64,000 nt of DNA from assembly GCA_902551455.1 (NCBI GenBank), contig CACDDC010000003.1, forward strand, positions 1 to 64,000, read 5' to 3'. The DNA comes from an uncultured Pelagibacteraceae bacterium (GTDB taxonomy: Bacteria > Pseudomonadota > Alphaproteobacteria > Pelagibacterales > Pelagibacteraceae). The position numbers and the translations under genes are program-made. The notes under the pieces are model-generated. The model worked only from the letters and a program-made list of their open reading frames with translations. It did not search any database and was not told where the DNA came from. This document shows positions 9,517 through 18,914 of this stretch, piece after piece; positions within the stretch are counted from its first letter, which is position 1, and every line of letters starts with the position of its first letter.

Positions 9517-11076
9517 TTAGTCTACACTAGAAAAACGGAATAATGGTTCATTATTCGGTCTTATAGGTACGTTCACATTCTTTTTAGATGCCCAAGAAAT
9601 TACTTGGTGATGTAGTGGAAGATAAGCAATATTATCTCTTACAATCTTCCAAGCTTTTGCTATTGCGGCATTTCTTTTATCTAGATCAACTTCACCTTCC
9701 ATTACTCTAATTGCAGCATCAACTTCTGGATCACTAAAATTAACTTTGTTCCAGCTTGCACCGCTTTCATATAGATAGTGGAATACATAATGACTGTCTA
9801 AAGTAGGAACACCCCAACCTAGCATATAAAAATCACCTTGATTGTCTTTAAGTTCTTTAAAATGTTTACTCTTAGTTTGAGCAAATAGATTTACATTAAC
9901 GCCAATTTTTCCTAACATTCCTACAACAGCTGTGCAAATCGCTTCATCATTTACATATCTGTCATTTGGACATCTTAGTTCAATATCAAAACCATCTGGA
10001 TAACCTGCTTCAGCCAATAATTGTTTTGCTGCATTAACGTCATAAGGTAATCTTTTATCAAGCTCCTTTGTGTAACCTGTAACACCTGGGAAAGTTATAA
10101 TTCCCGCTGGTTCACTTAAACCTCTCATAACTTTTTTCTTGATAGCTTGTATATCAATTGCTTGATAAAAAGCTTGTCTAACTTCTTTTTTCTTAAACGG
10201 ATTATCACCAGTATTACCAGATCTCAATTTATCTGCCGCTTGATCCATTCCAAGAAAAATTGTACGCATTTGCGGTGTACTTTCTACTTTGTGTCCTCCT
10301 GAACTTCTAATACGATCTAAATCTTGTACAGGTGCATCTGTAACTAAATCAATTTCTCCAGATAATAAAGCAGCTACTCTTGTTGCTGCGTTTTTAATTG
10401 GAAGTAATTGAATTTGAGTTATATTATGCTCAACGTTACCCCACCATCTAGTATTCTTTTTGAAAACAGTTTTAGTATTTGGTTCTCTTAAAGTAATTTT
10501 AAATGGTCCAGTTCCCATTGAGTTAGTTGCAGAAAATGTTTCTTGTCCTGCATCCCAGTTTTGTGGAACAATTGCAAAATTTTCATGACACCATTTTTTA
10601 GACATCACAAATATATTTGATAATTGGTTTAACAAAATTGGGTTTGGATCTCTTGTTTGAATCTCGACTGTAAATTCATCCAATGCTTTAACTGATGTAA
10701 CAGTGCTAATATATTCTTTGAAATCCGATGTAGGTTGTTGAGCTCTTAATATACTAAACACCACATCTTCAGATGTCATTTTTTGTCCATCACTGAATTT
10801 TACATCTTTTCTAAGATTAAAAACCCACGTTGTTGGATTTGTAGTTTTCCAGTCCGTAGCTAATTGAGGTCCTATAGACATATCTAAACCTCTGGTAACA
10901 AGCGCTTCGTAAATTTGTCTTGATACCATGGTTGTAGGTCCTTCGTTTTGAGCATGAGGATCTAAGGTTAAACTATCTCCTTGCATTGACCATTTTATAG
11001 TTTTTGCAAATGATTGAGTTGATGCAAAAACAAAAAAAATTGCCAATAATAATTTAATCAAGTTTTTAGGTTTCAT
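9517..11076 (-). CDS. Peptide-type ABC transporter substrate-binding protein (SBP_bac_5)
   Basis: Signal peptide; DSLTLDPHAQNEGPT; SBP_bac_5 pattern. Confidence 0.9.
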   Translation of the reverse strand: MKPKNLIKLLLAIFFVFASTQSFAKTIKWSMQGDSLTLDPHAQNEGPTTMVSRQIYEALVTRGLDMSIGPQLATDWKTTNPTTWVFNLRKDVKFSDGQKMTSEDVVFSILRAQQPTSDFKEYISTVTSVKALDEFTVEIQTRDPNPILLNQLSNIFVMSKKWCHENFAIVPQNWDAGQETFSATNSMGTGPFKITLREPNTKTVFKKNTRWWGNVEHNITQIQLLPIKNAATRVAALLSGEIDLVTDAPVQDLDRIRSSGGHKVESTPQMRTIFLGMDQAADKLRSGNTGDNPFKKKEVRQAFYQAIDIQAIKKKVMRGLSEPAGIITFPGVTGYTKELDKRLPYDVNAAKQLLAEAGYPDGFDIELRCPNDRYVNDEAICTAVVGMLGKIGVNVNLFAQTKSKHFKELKDNQGDFYMLGWGVPTLDSHYVFHYLYESGASWNKVNFSDPEVDAAIRVMEGEVDLDKRNAAIAKAWKIVRDNIAYLPLHHQVISWASKKNVNVPIRPNNEPLFRFSSVD

Positions 11077-11137
11077 TTTCCCCTCCTAATTATTTAAACA
11101 AAAATTTAGCTTAATAATAAGAGAAACTAAAGAAGTT

Positions 11138-11860
11138 TTATTTCATCAATTTTTTGAAGTTTTCGAACAAAACTTCAGAATATTTGTTCAGACTGGGCAT
11201 ATGCTGTTTAGAATCTTTCTCAAATTTATCTAGCGCTCCTTCACCTAGTTGTTTTTCTAAAGCAGACTTATACTCAGGAACACACCCCCATTCCCCTACC
11301 GTTGTATCTTTAACTTCTATATGAAACTGAATTCCATAGGCATGTTCTTGATATTTAAAAATCTGATATTTTGTTTCAGACGAGGAAGCTAAAAGGGTTA
11401 CATCATTATTATTTTCTAAACCTTGAACTTCATAAGAATGCCATTGCAGAGATGTAATTTTATCTGGAAACTTGTAAAATAATGGATCTTGTGATTTATA
11501 TTCTGAAAAATTAACATTAAGCATTCCTATTTCGGGATTTTTTGACCTAACTACTTTTCCACCAACTACTTCTCCAAGCAACTGGCAACCAAGACAAAAA
11601 CCTAAATAAGGTTTTTTTAAATCTACAACAAATTCTTTAATTTTTTTTCGTTCTTCAATTATCCATGGATAATCTTTTTCCATCCATGTATCCATTGGAC
11701 CACCCATGCAAAACATTGCATCAAATTTGGATAAGTTTTCAGGAATTTTTTGACCTTCGTCTAGCTCAACTGTTGTTAGTTGAACTCCATCAGCTATCAT
11801 AAGATCTTTAATATATCCAGGGTCCTCAATATTTATATGTTGAAGAACAATTACTTCCAT
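11138..11860 (-). CDS. Class I glutamine amidotransferase-like
   Basis: YLGFCLGCQLLGEVVGGKV nucleophile motif; GIQFHIEV. Confidence 0.85.
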   Translation of the reverse strand: MEVIVLQHINIEDPGYIKDLMIADGVQLTTVELDEGQKIPENLSKFDAMFCMGGPMDTWMEKDYPWIIEERKKIKEFVVDLKKPYLGFCLGCQLLGEVVGGKVVRSKNPEIGMLNVNFSEYKSQDPLFYKFPDKITSLQWHSYEVQGLENNNDVTLLASSSETKYQIFKYQEHAYGIQFHIEVKDTTVGEWGCVPEYKSALEKQLGEGALDKFEKDSKQHMPSLNKYSEVLFENFKKLMK

Positions 11861-12669
11861 TATTTAGCTACTGGCCTTAATAATTTAATTATTTTTTTGT
11901 GATTTAATTTGTTTCCTGAGGCTACAATATTGCCAGCAAAAACTGGATCTCTATTACTCCATGTGGTCACTGTTCCACCTGCAGCTTTTAAAATTGGTAT
12001 AATTGGATGAATATCCCAAATCTTATTTGAACATTGTAATACTACATCTAATTTTCCTTCAGCAAGATGCGTATAACTTAAAGCATCAAAACATGGAAAA
12101 TTCATTAAATTAAGAAGTTTGGGAATTTTTTGTTGTTTTTTTAAAGATAGCCAGCCATGAAAATTTCCAGCTAATTTTATTTGAGTGAATGAAACTTTTT
12201 TTTGAACTGATAATTTTTTTTTTTTATTATTTTCAAATACATAAGCAATCTTATCATTATAATTTAGATAATATTTTTTTAACTTAGGAAAATTTGCCAA
12301 TCCTAATACTGGATATCCTTTGTAATTTAGGGAAATTAAATTACTCCAAGTTGGGTTCCCAATCACATATGACCTTGTTCCATCAATTGGATCTATTACC
12401 CAAGAAAATTCACTATTACTTTTTTTAAATCCAAACTCCTCTCCTGTTATTTGATGCTTGGGAAATTTTTTTTTTATTTTACTTCTTATAAATTTTTCAA
12501 AGGCTCTGTCTGAAGTTGTAACCGGATCATACCTTTTTTTTCCTTTAGATTTATCTGAAACTTTAAAAGGCTTATCTAGTTTCTTGTAATAAAATTTTGT
12601 TAATTCTTTTGCTAGCGAGTTTAAAAAATTATAATAAATCCTATAGTTTTTGAATGTTCTATTAACCAT
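11860..12669 (-). CDS. Inositol monophosphatase family protein (HisN-like)
   Basis: GEEFG and WVIDPIDGTRSYVIG motifs. Confidence 0.85.
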   Translation of the reverse strand: MVNRTFKNYRIYYNFLNSLAKELTKFYYKKLDKPFKVSDKSKGKKRYDPVTTSDRAFEKFIRSKIKKKFPKHQITGEEFGFKKSNSEFSWVIDPIDGTRSYVIGNPTWSNLISLNYKGYPVLGLANFPKLKKYYLNYNDKIAYVFENNKKKKLSVQKKVSFTQIKLAGNFHGWLSLKKQQKIPKLLNLMNFPCFDALSYTHLAEGKLDVVLQCSNKIWDIHPIIPILKAAGGTVTTWSNRDPVFAGNIVASGNKLNHKKIIKLLRPVAK

Positions 12670-12741
12670 AATATTGAAACTCCTATTACTATTTAATTTA
12701 ACTTGATAAAAGCTTATTTTTTAATAATCCTTGTTAATAAT

Positions 12742-13851
12742 ATGAAAATTGAATTGCTAGAAAACAAAGTATTATTCAATAATGGCCTAACAAAACAGGA
12801 AATACACCCGTTTTGGTTAAGAGAAAGAGTAAGTGAAGAAAAATATCTTGATAAAGGTACAAATCAAAGACTTTTTGATCCCGCTTCTCTTGACAGTCAA
12901 GTTAAGATTGATGAAGCAAAAATAAAAGATAATTTTTTAGAACTAAAATTCAATGATGGCGTTAATTCAAAAATAGATTTAGATAAAATAGCAAGCGAAT
13001 TTTCTGGTGAAGATAATGTAATAAAACCTATTGAAAAAATAAAATGGGACTCGAAACTTGGGAATGTAAAAAAATTTAATTTTTCGGATAATTTGTATGA
13101 GTCAAAAGAAATGCACGAAATCTTAGTTTCTTTTTATAAATATGGTTTTGTTATAATTAAAAATGTACCAACAAAAGATAATTATTTAGTTAAATTTGCC
13201 AATTCAATTGGAAGTGTGAGGAGAACAAATTTTGGTGAACATTTTAATGTAAAATCTAAACCAGATCCCAATGATTTAGCATATACAAGCCTTCGTTTAT
13301 CTCCACATACTGATAATCCTTATAGAAATCCAGTACCATGTATTCAAATTTTGCATTGTATAGATAATGAAGTTGAGGGAGGTTATTCAACTTTAGTCGA
13401 TGGATATACTGTTACTGAAGATTTAAAAAAAGAAAATCCTGATTATTATAATATATTGACTGAGGTAAAAGTAAGATTTCAATTTAAAGATAAAGAAGTT
13501 GAATTAGAAAGTTGGTCTGAGTTAATTCAATTAGATGAAAATAAAAATTTTAAACAAATAAGATTTAGTACTAGATTAGATTATGTTCCAATATTAGAAA
13601 AAAAAAAATTGGATTTATATTACAAAGCAAGAAAAAAATTGTCTGATTTATATAATTCTCAAAAATATAGAATAGAATTTAAATTAATGCCGGGTGATCT
13701 ATTGATGATGGATAATCATAGATCCTTACATGGTAGAACCTCTTTTGATGCCAGCCAAGGTAATAGATTTTTACAAGGATGTTACATAGATTATGATAGT
13801 ACTGAAGGAAAATTAAGACACTTAAAAAAAAAATTTAATATTGATGACTAA
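12742..13851 (+). CDS. TauD/gamma-butyrobetaine dioxygenase-like Fe(II)/2OG oxygenase (TmpA-like candidate)
   Basis: HPFWLRERV N-domain; SPHTDNPYRNPVPCIQILHC HxD; NHRSLHGRTSF distal His; better ATG than track start. Confidence 0.8.
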   Translation: MKIELLENKVLFNNGLTKQEIHPFWLRERVSEEKYLDKGTNQRLFDPASLDSQVKIDEAKIKDNFLELKFNDGVNSKIDLDKIASEFSGEDNVIKPIEKIKWDSKLGNVKKFNFSDNLYESKEMHEILVSFYKYGFVIIKNVPTKDNYLVKFANSIGSVRRTNFGEHFNVKSKPDPNDLAYTSLRLSPHTDNPYRNPVPCIQILHCIDNEVEGGYSTLVDGYTVTEDLKKENPDYYNILTEVKVRFQFKDKEVELESWSELIQLDENKNFKQIRFSTRLDYVPILEKKKLDLYYKARKKLSDLYNSQKYRIEFKLMPGDLLMMDNHRSLHGRTSFDASQGNRFLQGCYIDYDSTEGKLRHLKKKFNIDD

Positions 13852-14401
13852 AGTAAGTTTTAAAGAAATGAAAAATGGAACAAAAGAAGATTACATTCTT
13901 TTAGATAAATATGAAAAAAAATATGCAGAAGGAACAGCAGATAGAATTCTAAAATTTATGTCAGGTTTAACTGAAACATTAGAGGGTTATCAAGTATCAA
14001 GGTTAGAACATTGTCTTCAAAGTGCTACTAGAGCTCACAAAAATAAAGAAAATAAAGAAATGGTTGTAGCCACATTATTACACGACATAGGAGATGAACT
14101 AGCGCCGATGAACCATTCAGAGTATGCTGCTGCAGTTCTAAAACCTTATGTTTCTGAAAAAACACATTGGATTATTGAAAAACATGGGGAATTTCAAACA
14201 TATTATTATGCTCATCATTTAGGAGGTGACAGAAACAAAAGAGATAAATATAAAGGTCACAAATATTATCAAGCATGTATAGACTTCTGTGAAAAATATG
14301 ACCAATCTTCATTCGATCCAAAATATAAATCTTACTCACTTGAATTCTTTAAACCAATGGTCAAAGAAATATTTGCAAGAAAACCCTACAGCCATTATTA
14401 A
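13844..14401 (+). CDS. HD-domain protein, putative mixed-valent diiron oxygenase (PhnZ/TmpB-like)
   Basis: RLEH, LLHDIGDE, NHSEYAA, KHGEFQ, KYDQSSFD retain six HD metal ligands; overlaps upstream ORF by 8 nt. Confidence 0.75.
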   Translation: MTKVSFKEMKNGTKEDYILLDKYEKKYAEGTADRILKFMSGLTETLEGYQVSRLEHCLQSATRAHKNKENKEMVVATLLHDIGDELAPMNHSEYAAAVLKPYVSEKTHWIIEKHGEFQTYYYAHHLGGDRNKRDKYKGHKYYQACIDFCEKYDQSSFDPKYKSYSLEFFKPMVKEIFARKPYSHY

Positions 14402-14413
14402 AGAAAGTAATAT

Positions 14414-15277
14414 TTGACACTTCGCGACTCTTTAATAGCTGGTCTAGTTCCAATATTTTTAGGTTTTGGTTTTGTTATTGCTAAGCCAGCAATGCAAGAA
14501 CTGCCTCCTTTTTTATTAATGGGTTTGCGATTTACTTTTGTGGCTTCAATGTTAATTTGGTGGTTTCCTATACCAAGAGGTTTTCTAAAAAAAATATTCT
14601 TCGTATCTCTAATAGCAAATACAATGCAGTACAGCATCACTTATACTGGTTTAAGTTTAATAGATGCATCGGCGGCTGTATTACTTGTTCAAACCGAAGT
14701 TCCTTTTGGAGTAATTTTCGCATATTTTATGCTAAGAGAAAAACCAACACTAAAAGCTTTAATAGGAATAAGCATTGCATTTGTTGGTGTTTATATTTTA
14801 ACTGGGTCACCTAATTTAGATGGTAAATATGTTGGTGTAACTTTAGTAATTATAGGATCAGGTGTTTGGGCCTTGGGACAAGTTTTGGTGAAACCGTTAA
14901 GTAAAGAAATAAATCCTCTGGCACTCGTTGCTTGGTTAGGTTTATTTTCTGGCCCCATATTAATAGGGCTGTCAGCTATTTTTGATGGAAATACAATTAA
15001 CTACTTTAAAAATGCAAGTTTTGAAACTTGGATGATTGCACTTTATTTAGGATTTATTATGCAACCAATAACTTATGGATGTTTCTACTACGTTTTGAAA
15101 AATAATCCTTTATATAAAGTTTTGCCTATTGTTACTATGGGTATACCTCCAACTGGACTGCTAGCAGCAATATTACTTTTAGGTGAAGAACCAACAAAAG
15201 AATTATTTATTGGTGGAGCTATAATTATTATTGGTGTAATGATGATAGTATTTACTAAACCAGAAAATAATAACTAA
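14414..15277 (+). CDS. EamA/DMT family transporter (TTG start)
   Basis: Ten hydrophobic segments; EamA repeats. Confidence 0.8.
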   Translation: MTLRDSLIAGLVPIFLGFGFVIAKPAMQELPPFLLMGLRFTFVASMLIWWFPIPRGFLKKIFFVSLIANTMQYSITYTGLSLIDASAAVLLVQTEVPFGVIFAYFMLREKPTLKALIGISIAFVGVYILTGSPNLDGKYVGVTLVIIGSGVWALGQVLVKPLSKEINPLALVAWLGLFSGPILIGLSAIFDGNTINYFKNASFETWMIALYLGFIMQPITYGCFYYVLKNNPLYKVLPIVTMGIPPTGLLAAILLLGEEPTKELFIGGAIIIIGVMMIVFTKPENNN

Positions 15278-15981
15278 CCAAATTTTTCTAAAAAAGGTAA
15301 ATATTCAAGTAAATAAAATCCTAAAATTTGAAGTTGATTAGTTAAAATTAAAATTCCTGTTAGAAATAATAATACTCCACCAACTTTATTTATTAAATTC
15401 ATATTTCTTTTAAGATTTTTAGATATCAACATAAACTTTTGAATTAAGTATCCTGATAAAATAAAAGGAATTGCTAGACCTAAAGAATACAAACATAACA
15501 AAATTATTCCCTTAGGTAAACTTTCAGTAGTCGAGGCTAAAACTAAAATTGAACCCAAAATTGGACCAATGCATGGTGTCCATCCAAATCCAAAAGCCAT
15601 ACCTACTAATAAAGGCATCAATAAACCTTGTTTTGTTTTAGATTGAATTCTTTTTTCGTAATTAAGAAATTTTAAATTAATCAATCCAAGTATTTGAAGT
15701 GAAAATATTATAATAATAACACCTGCAAATATTCTGAGCTGTATAGAATTATTGAGTAATATCTTGCCTATAAATGTTGCAGTTGCTCCAAAGAAAATAA
15801 ATACAATAGAAAATCCTAATGTAAATAAAACTAAAGGAATTAAATTAATTTCTTTTTTTTCCAGAAGTTCATTTAAAGTACTTCCAGAAATATAAGATAC
15901 ATATCCTGGAATTAGAGGTAGCACACAAGGAGATAAAAAACTTATAAAACCTGCGGCAAAAGATAAAAACAGTTCAAACAT
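15274..15981 (-). CDS. ccdA: CcdA-like cytochrome c biogenesis/thiol transport protein
   Basis: SFLSPCVLPLIPGYVSYISG and GWTPCIGPILG motifs. Confidence 0.9.
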   Translation of the reverse strand: MFELFLSFAAGFISFLSPCVLPLIPGYVSYISGSTLNELLEKKEINLIPLVLFTLGFSIVFIFFGATATFIGKILLNNSIQLRIFAGVIIIIFSLQILGLINLKFLNYEKRIQSKTKQGLLMPLLVGMAFGFGWTPCIGPILGSILVLASTTESLPKGIILLCLYSLGLAIPFILSGYLIQKFMLISKNLKRNMNLINKVGGVLLFLTGILILTNQLQILGFYLLEYLPFLEKFG

Positions 15982-15986
15982 TTTAT

Positions 15987-16832
15987 TTAGTTTATATTTT
16001 TAACTTTTGAATTTTGTTCTCCTAAATTATCAATTGACAATCTTAACGTATCTCCATTTTTTAAAAATACTTGAGGTTTTTTACCCATACCGACTCCAGG
16101 TGGGGTGCCTGTTGTAATTAAATCACCAGGTTGTAGTGACATATACTTACTCAAATAAGATACCAAGTAGTAAACATTAAACACCATTTTATTTGTGTTA
16201 CCTGTTTGCATTCTTTGTCCATTTACATCTAAGCTTAAATTTAAATTATTAATATCTTTTATCTCATCTGGAGTAACAATATATGGGCCAATTGGTCCAT
16301 ATGTGTCATGAGATTTTCCTTTTGTCCATTGACCTAATTTTTCAATTTGCCACTCTCTCTCACTCACATCGTTAACCAAACAATAGCCAAAAATATGATT
16401 TATTGAATCTTTTTCAGAAATATTCTTAGCTTCTTTTCCTATAACTATTCCTAACTCCACCTCCCAATCTAACTTTTTTGATCCAATGGCTAATTCAATA
16501 TTATCATTAGGTCCACAAACACAGTTTGTTGCTTTCATAAAAACAATTGGCTCTGTTGGAACTTTTAATCCAGTTTCTTCAGCATGATCTGAGTAGTTCA
16601 ATCCTATAGCAACAAATTTTCCAGGCTTATTAATGCAAGCACCTACTCTTTGTTTATTAGACAATTCAGGTAAACTGCTTAAATCTAAATTTTTTATTTT
16701 ATTAATTATTAAATTATTTAAATTCTCAGGAGTAAAATCATTTACCTCTGAACTCAGGTCCCTGATTTTTCCATCTTTATCTAAGATGGCCGGTTTTTCT
16801 TTTCCTTTATTTCCTATTCTTAATAATTTCAT
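15987..16832 (-). CDS. Fumarylacetoacetate hydrolase family protein
   Basis: IGLNYSDHAEE, DWEVELGIVIG, TGTPPGVGMG motifs. Confidence 0.9.
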   Translation of the reverse strand: MKLLRIGNKGKEKPAILDKDGKIRDLSSEVNDFTPENLNNLIINKIKNLDLSSLPELSNKQRVGACINKPGKFVAIGLNYSDHAEETGLKVPTEPIVFMKATNCVCGPNDNIELAIGSKKLDWEVELGIVIGKEAKNISEKDSINHIFGYCLVNDVSEREWQIEKLGQWTKGKSHDTYGPIGPYIVTPDEIKDINNLNLSLDVNGQRMQTGNTNKMVFNVYYLVSYLSKYMSLQPGDLITTGTPPGVGMGKKPQVFLKNGDTLRLSIDNLGEQNSKVKNIN

Positions 16833-16845
16833 TTTATTTATATTA

Positions 16846-17745
16846 TCAATAATTAGCTGTTCTTCCTAGTCTTGCGGCACCTCTAACACCGCTGGCATCA
16901 CCAAATTTTGGTTTAAGAAATACTCCTTCATATTCGCCTCCAGCAACATATTTTTTAATTCTATTCTGCATTTCACCAAAAAAATCAATTTCATTAGATA
17001 AACCTCCGCCAAAAACAAACGCATCTGGGTCTAAAATATTTACTATTGAAGAAAGAGAAATTGCTAAATTTTCTTTATATATATCTATAATTTTTTCTGC
17101 TTCAATGTCGTGATTTCTATATAGACCAAAAATTTTTTCAGCTGTTAAATTTTTTTTAAATTTTTCTTTAAATATTCTAGATAAACTTAAGCCAGATAAA
17201 AAACTTTCTATCTCTCCATCTCTCAATTTTTTCTTATTTTTTAATTCATTAATATTTAATCTTGGTAATTGATTGTGTCCCCATTCTCCTGTTATACCAT
17301 TAGCTCCAGATACAATTTTTTTATCTATAACTAAACCTCCTCCAACACCTGAGCCTAAAATTATCCCAAAGACAATTTTGTAATGTTTTCCATTTCCATC
17401 TATAGACTCTGAAAGAGTAAAACAATTTGCATCGTTTTCACAAAATATTTCTCTACCTATTGCATTTCTTAAATCTTTTTGGAAAGGTTTGTTGTTTATC
17501 CAATCACAATTTGGTGAATTTTTAATCAATCCAGTTTCTATAGAATGAATTCCAGGATGGCAAACTCCAACTGGTACCTTTTTCTTTAAATCTCTCTCTA
17601 TTTTAGTAACAATTTCTTTAATATTTTTAATTACTGAAGAATAATCTGTTGGACAATTTATTCTTGATCTATTTGTTTCTTCACCATTATCATGTAGAAG
17701 AATATATTCAATTTTTGTTGCACCAACATCTATTCCTATTTGCAT
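16846..17745 (-). CDS. ROK family sugar kinase
   Basis: IGIDVGATKIE; ILGSGVGGGLV. Confidence 0.85.
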   Translation of the reverse strand: MQIGIDVGATKIEYILLHDNGEETNRSRINCPTDYSSVIKNIKEIVTKIERDLKKKVPVGVCHPGIHSIETGLIKNSPNCDWINNKPFQKDLRNAIGREIFCENDANCFTLSESIDGNGKHYKIVFGIILGSGVGGGLVIDKKIVSGANGITGEWGHNQLPRLNINELKNKKKLRDGEIESFLSGLSLSRIFKEKFKKNLTAEKIFGLYRNHDIEAEKIIDIYKENLAISLSSIVNILDPDAFVFGGGLSNEIDFFGEMQNRIKKYVAGGEYEGVFLKPKFGDASGVRGAARLGRTANY

Positions 17746-17748
17746 AAG

Positions 17749-18906
17749 TTATTTTAATATTTTTTTAATTTCCTTTTGACTAAATCTTTTAGGTATTTTA
17801 CATGTTGTTTTTATTTTTTGTTTCTTGCCGCTAATTGATGCTTTCATTGTTGACTGTATAATATCTAACACGTGTAGTGACAGCTCTCCATTGCACCTGT
17901 GTAGTTTTCTATTTTCAATACAGTATGCCATCTCAGCTAGACCTGCACCTCTATAGTTTGCGTTTATAGGGGACTCATTTGCCCTTAAACTTTTAGATCT
18001 TATATTAATTTTTCCAAGATGCATTTTTCCAGTTTTATACTCTTTCCATGTTTGTCCTAATTTTTTACATAAATAAACTGATCCTCCAAACATATTTGGA
18101 TCTGGAACTATCATTGATCCTTTATTCCCATAAAATTCTATATGATTTCTTTGATGAGCAATTACATCAAAAGATAAAGTGAATCGTATTATAGTATTAT
18201 TTTCAAAAACTATTGTTGAAAGATATGTGGTAGCACATTTTACTTTAAACTTTCTCCCTTTTTTGGGACCTATTCCTATAGTTCTTTTTTTTACTCCTTT
18301 CATAATACTTCCGCTAACTTCTTTTGCAGGTCCTAACAAATTTACTAATGCGGTTATATAATAAGGACCCATATCAATAACTGGACCACCTTCTTTTTTT
18401 GCAAACCATGGTTCTGGATTTGGATGATAGGATTGGACTCCTGGAAATGCAAAAATCGCATTACCTAAATTAATTTTACCAATTGAATTATTTTCTAGAA
18501 GTTCTTTTGATTTTTGGTTTCCACCACCTAAAAATGTATCTGGTGCGTTACCAATATAAAGTTTATTTTTTTTTGCTATTTTTAATAATTCTTTACCGTG
18601 ATTTAAATTGATTGCCATTGGTTTTTCTGAGTAAACATGTTTGTTATGTAATAAAGCTTTTTTGGCTACTTCGTAGTGAGCTTTTGGTATTGTAAGATTT
18701 AAAATGATTTCAATTTCTCTATCGTTTAACAATTCTTTTACACTTAATGCTTCTATTCCGTATGTAGAAGCACATTTTTTTGCTGCATCATGTCTAATAT
18801 CAGCACATTTAATTATTTTAAAATTGTTAAAATATTTGTGTGCTCTAAAATAAGTTTCGGCTATATGACCACAACCTATCAAACCAACTTTAAATATTTT
18901 GTTCAT
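17749..18906 (-). CDS. Gfo/Idh/MocA oxidoreductase
   Basis: GLIGCGHIAETYFRAH; YSEKPMAIN. Confidence 0.88.
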   Translation of the reverse strand: MNKIFKVGLIGCGHIAETYFRAHKYFNNFKIIKCADIRHDAAKKCASTYGIEALSVKELLNDREIEIILNLTIPKAHYEVAKKALLHNKHVYSEKPMAINLNHGKELLKIAKKNKLYIGNAPDTFLGGGNQKSKELLENNSIGKINLGNAIFAFPGVQSYHPNPEPWFAKKEGGPVIDMGPYYITALVNLLGPAKEVSGSIMKGVKKRTIGIGPKKGRKFKVKCATTYLSTIVFENNTIIRFTLSFDVIAHQRNHIEFYGNKGSMIVPDPNMFGGSVYLCKKLGQTWKEYKTGKMHLGKINIRSKSLRANESPINANYRGAGLAEMAYCIENRKLHRCNGELSLHVLDIIQSTMKASISGKKQKIKTTCKIPKRFSQKEIKKILK

Positions 18907-18914
18907 GAAAAGGG

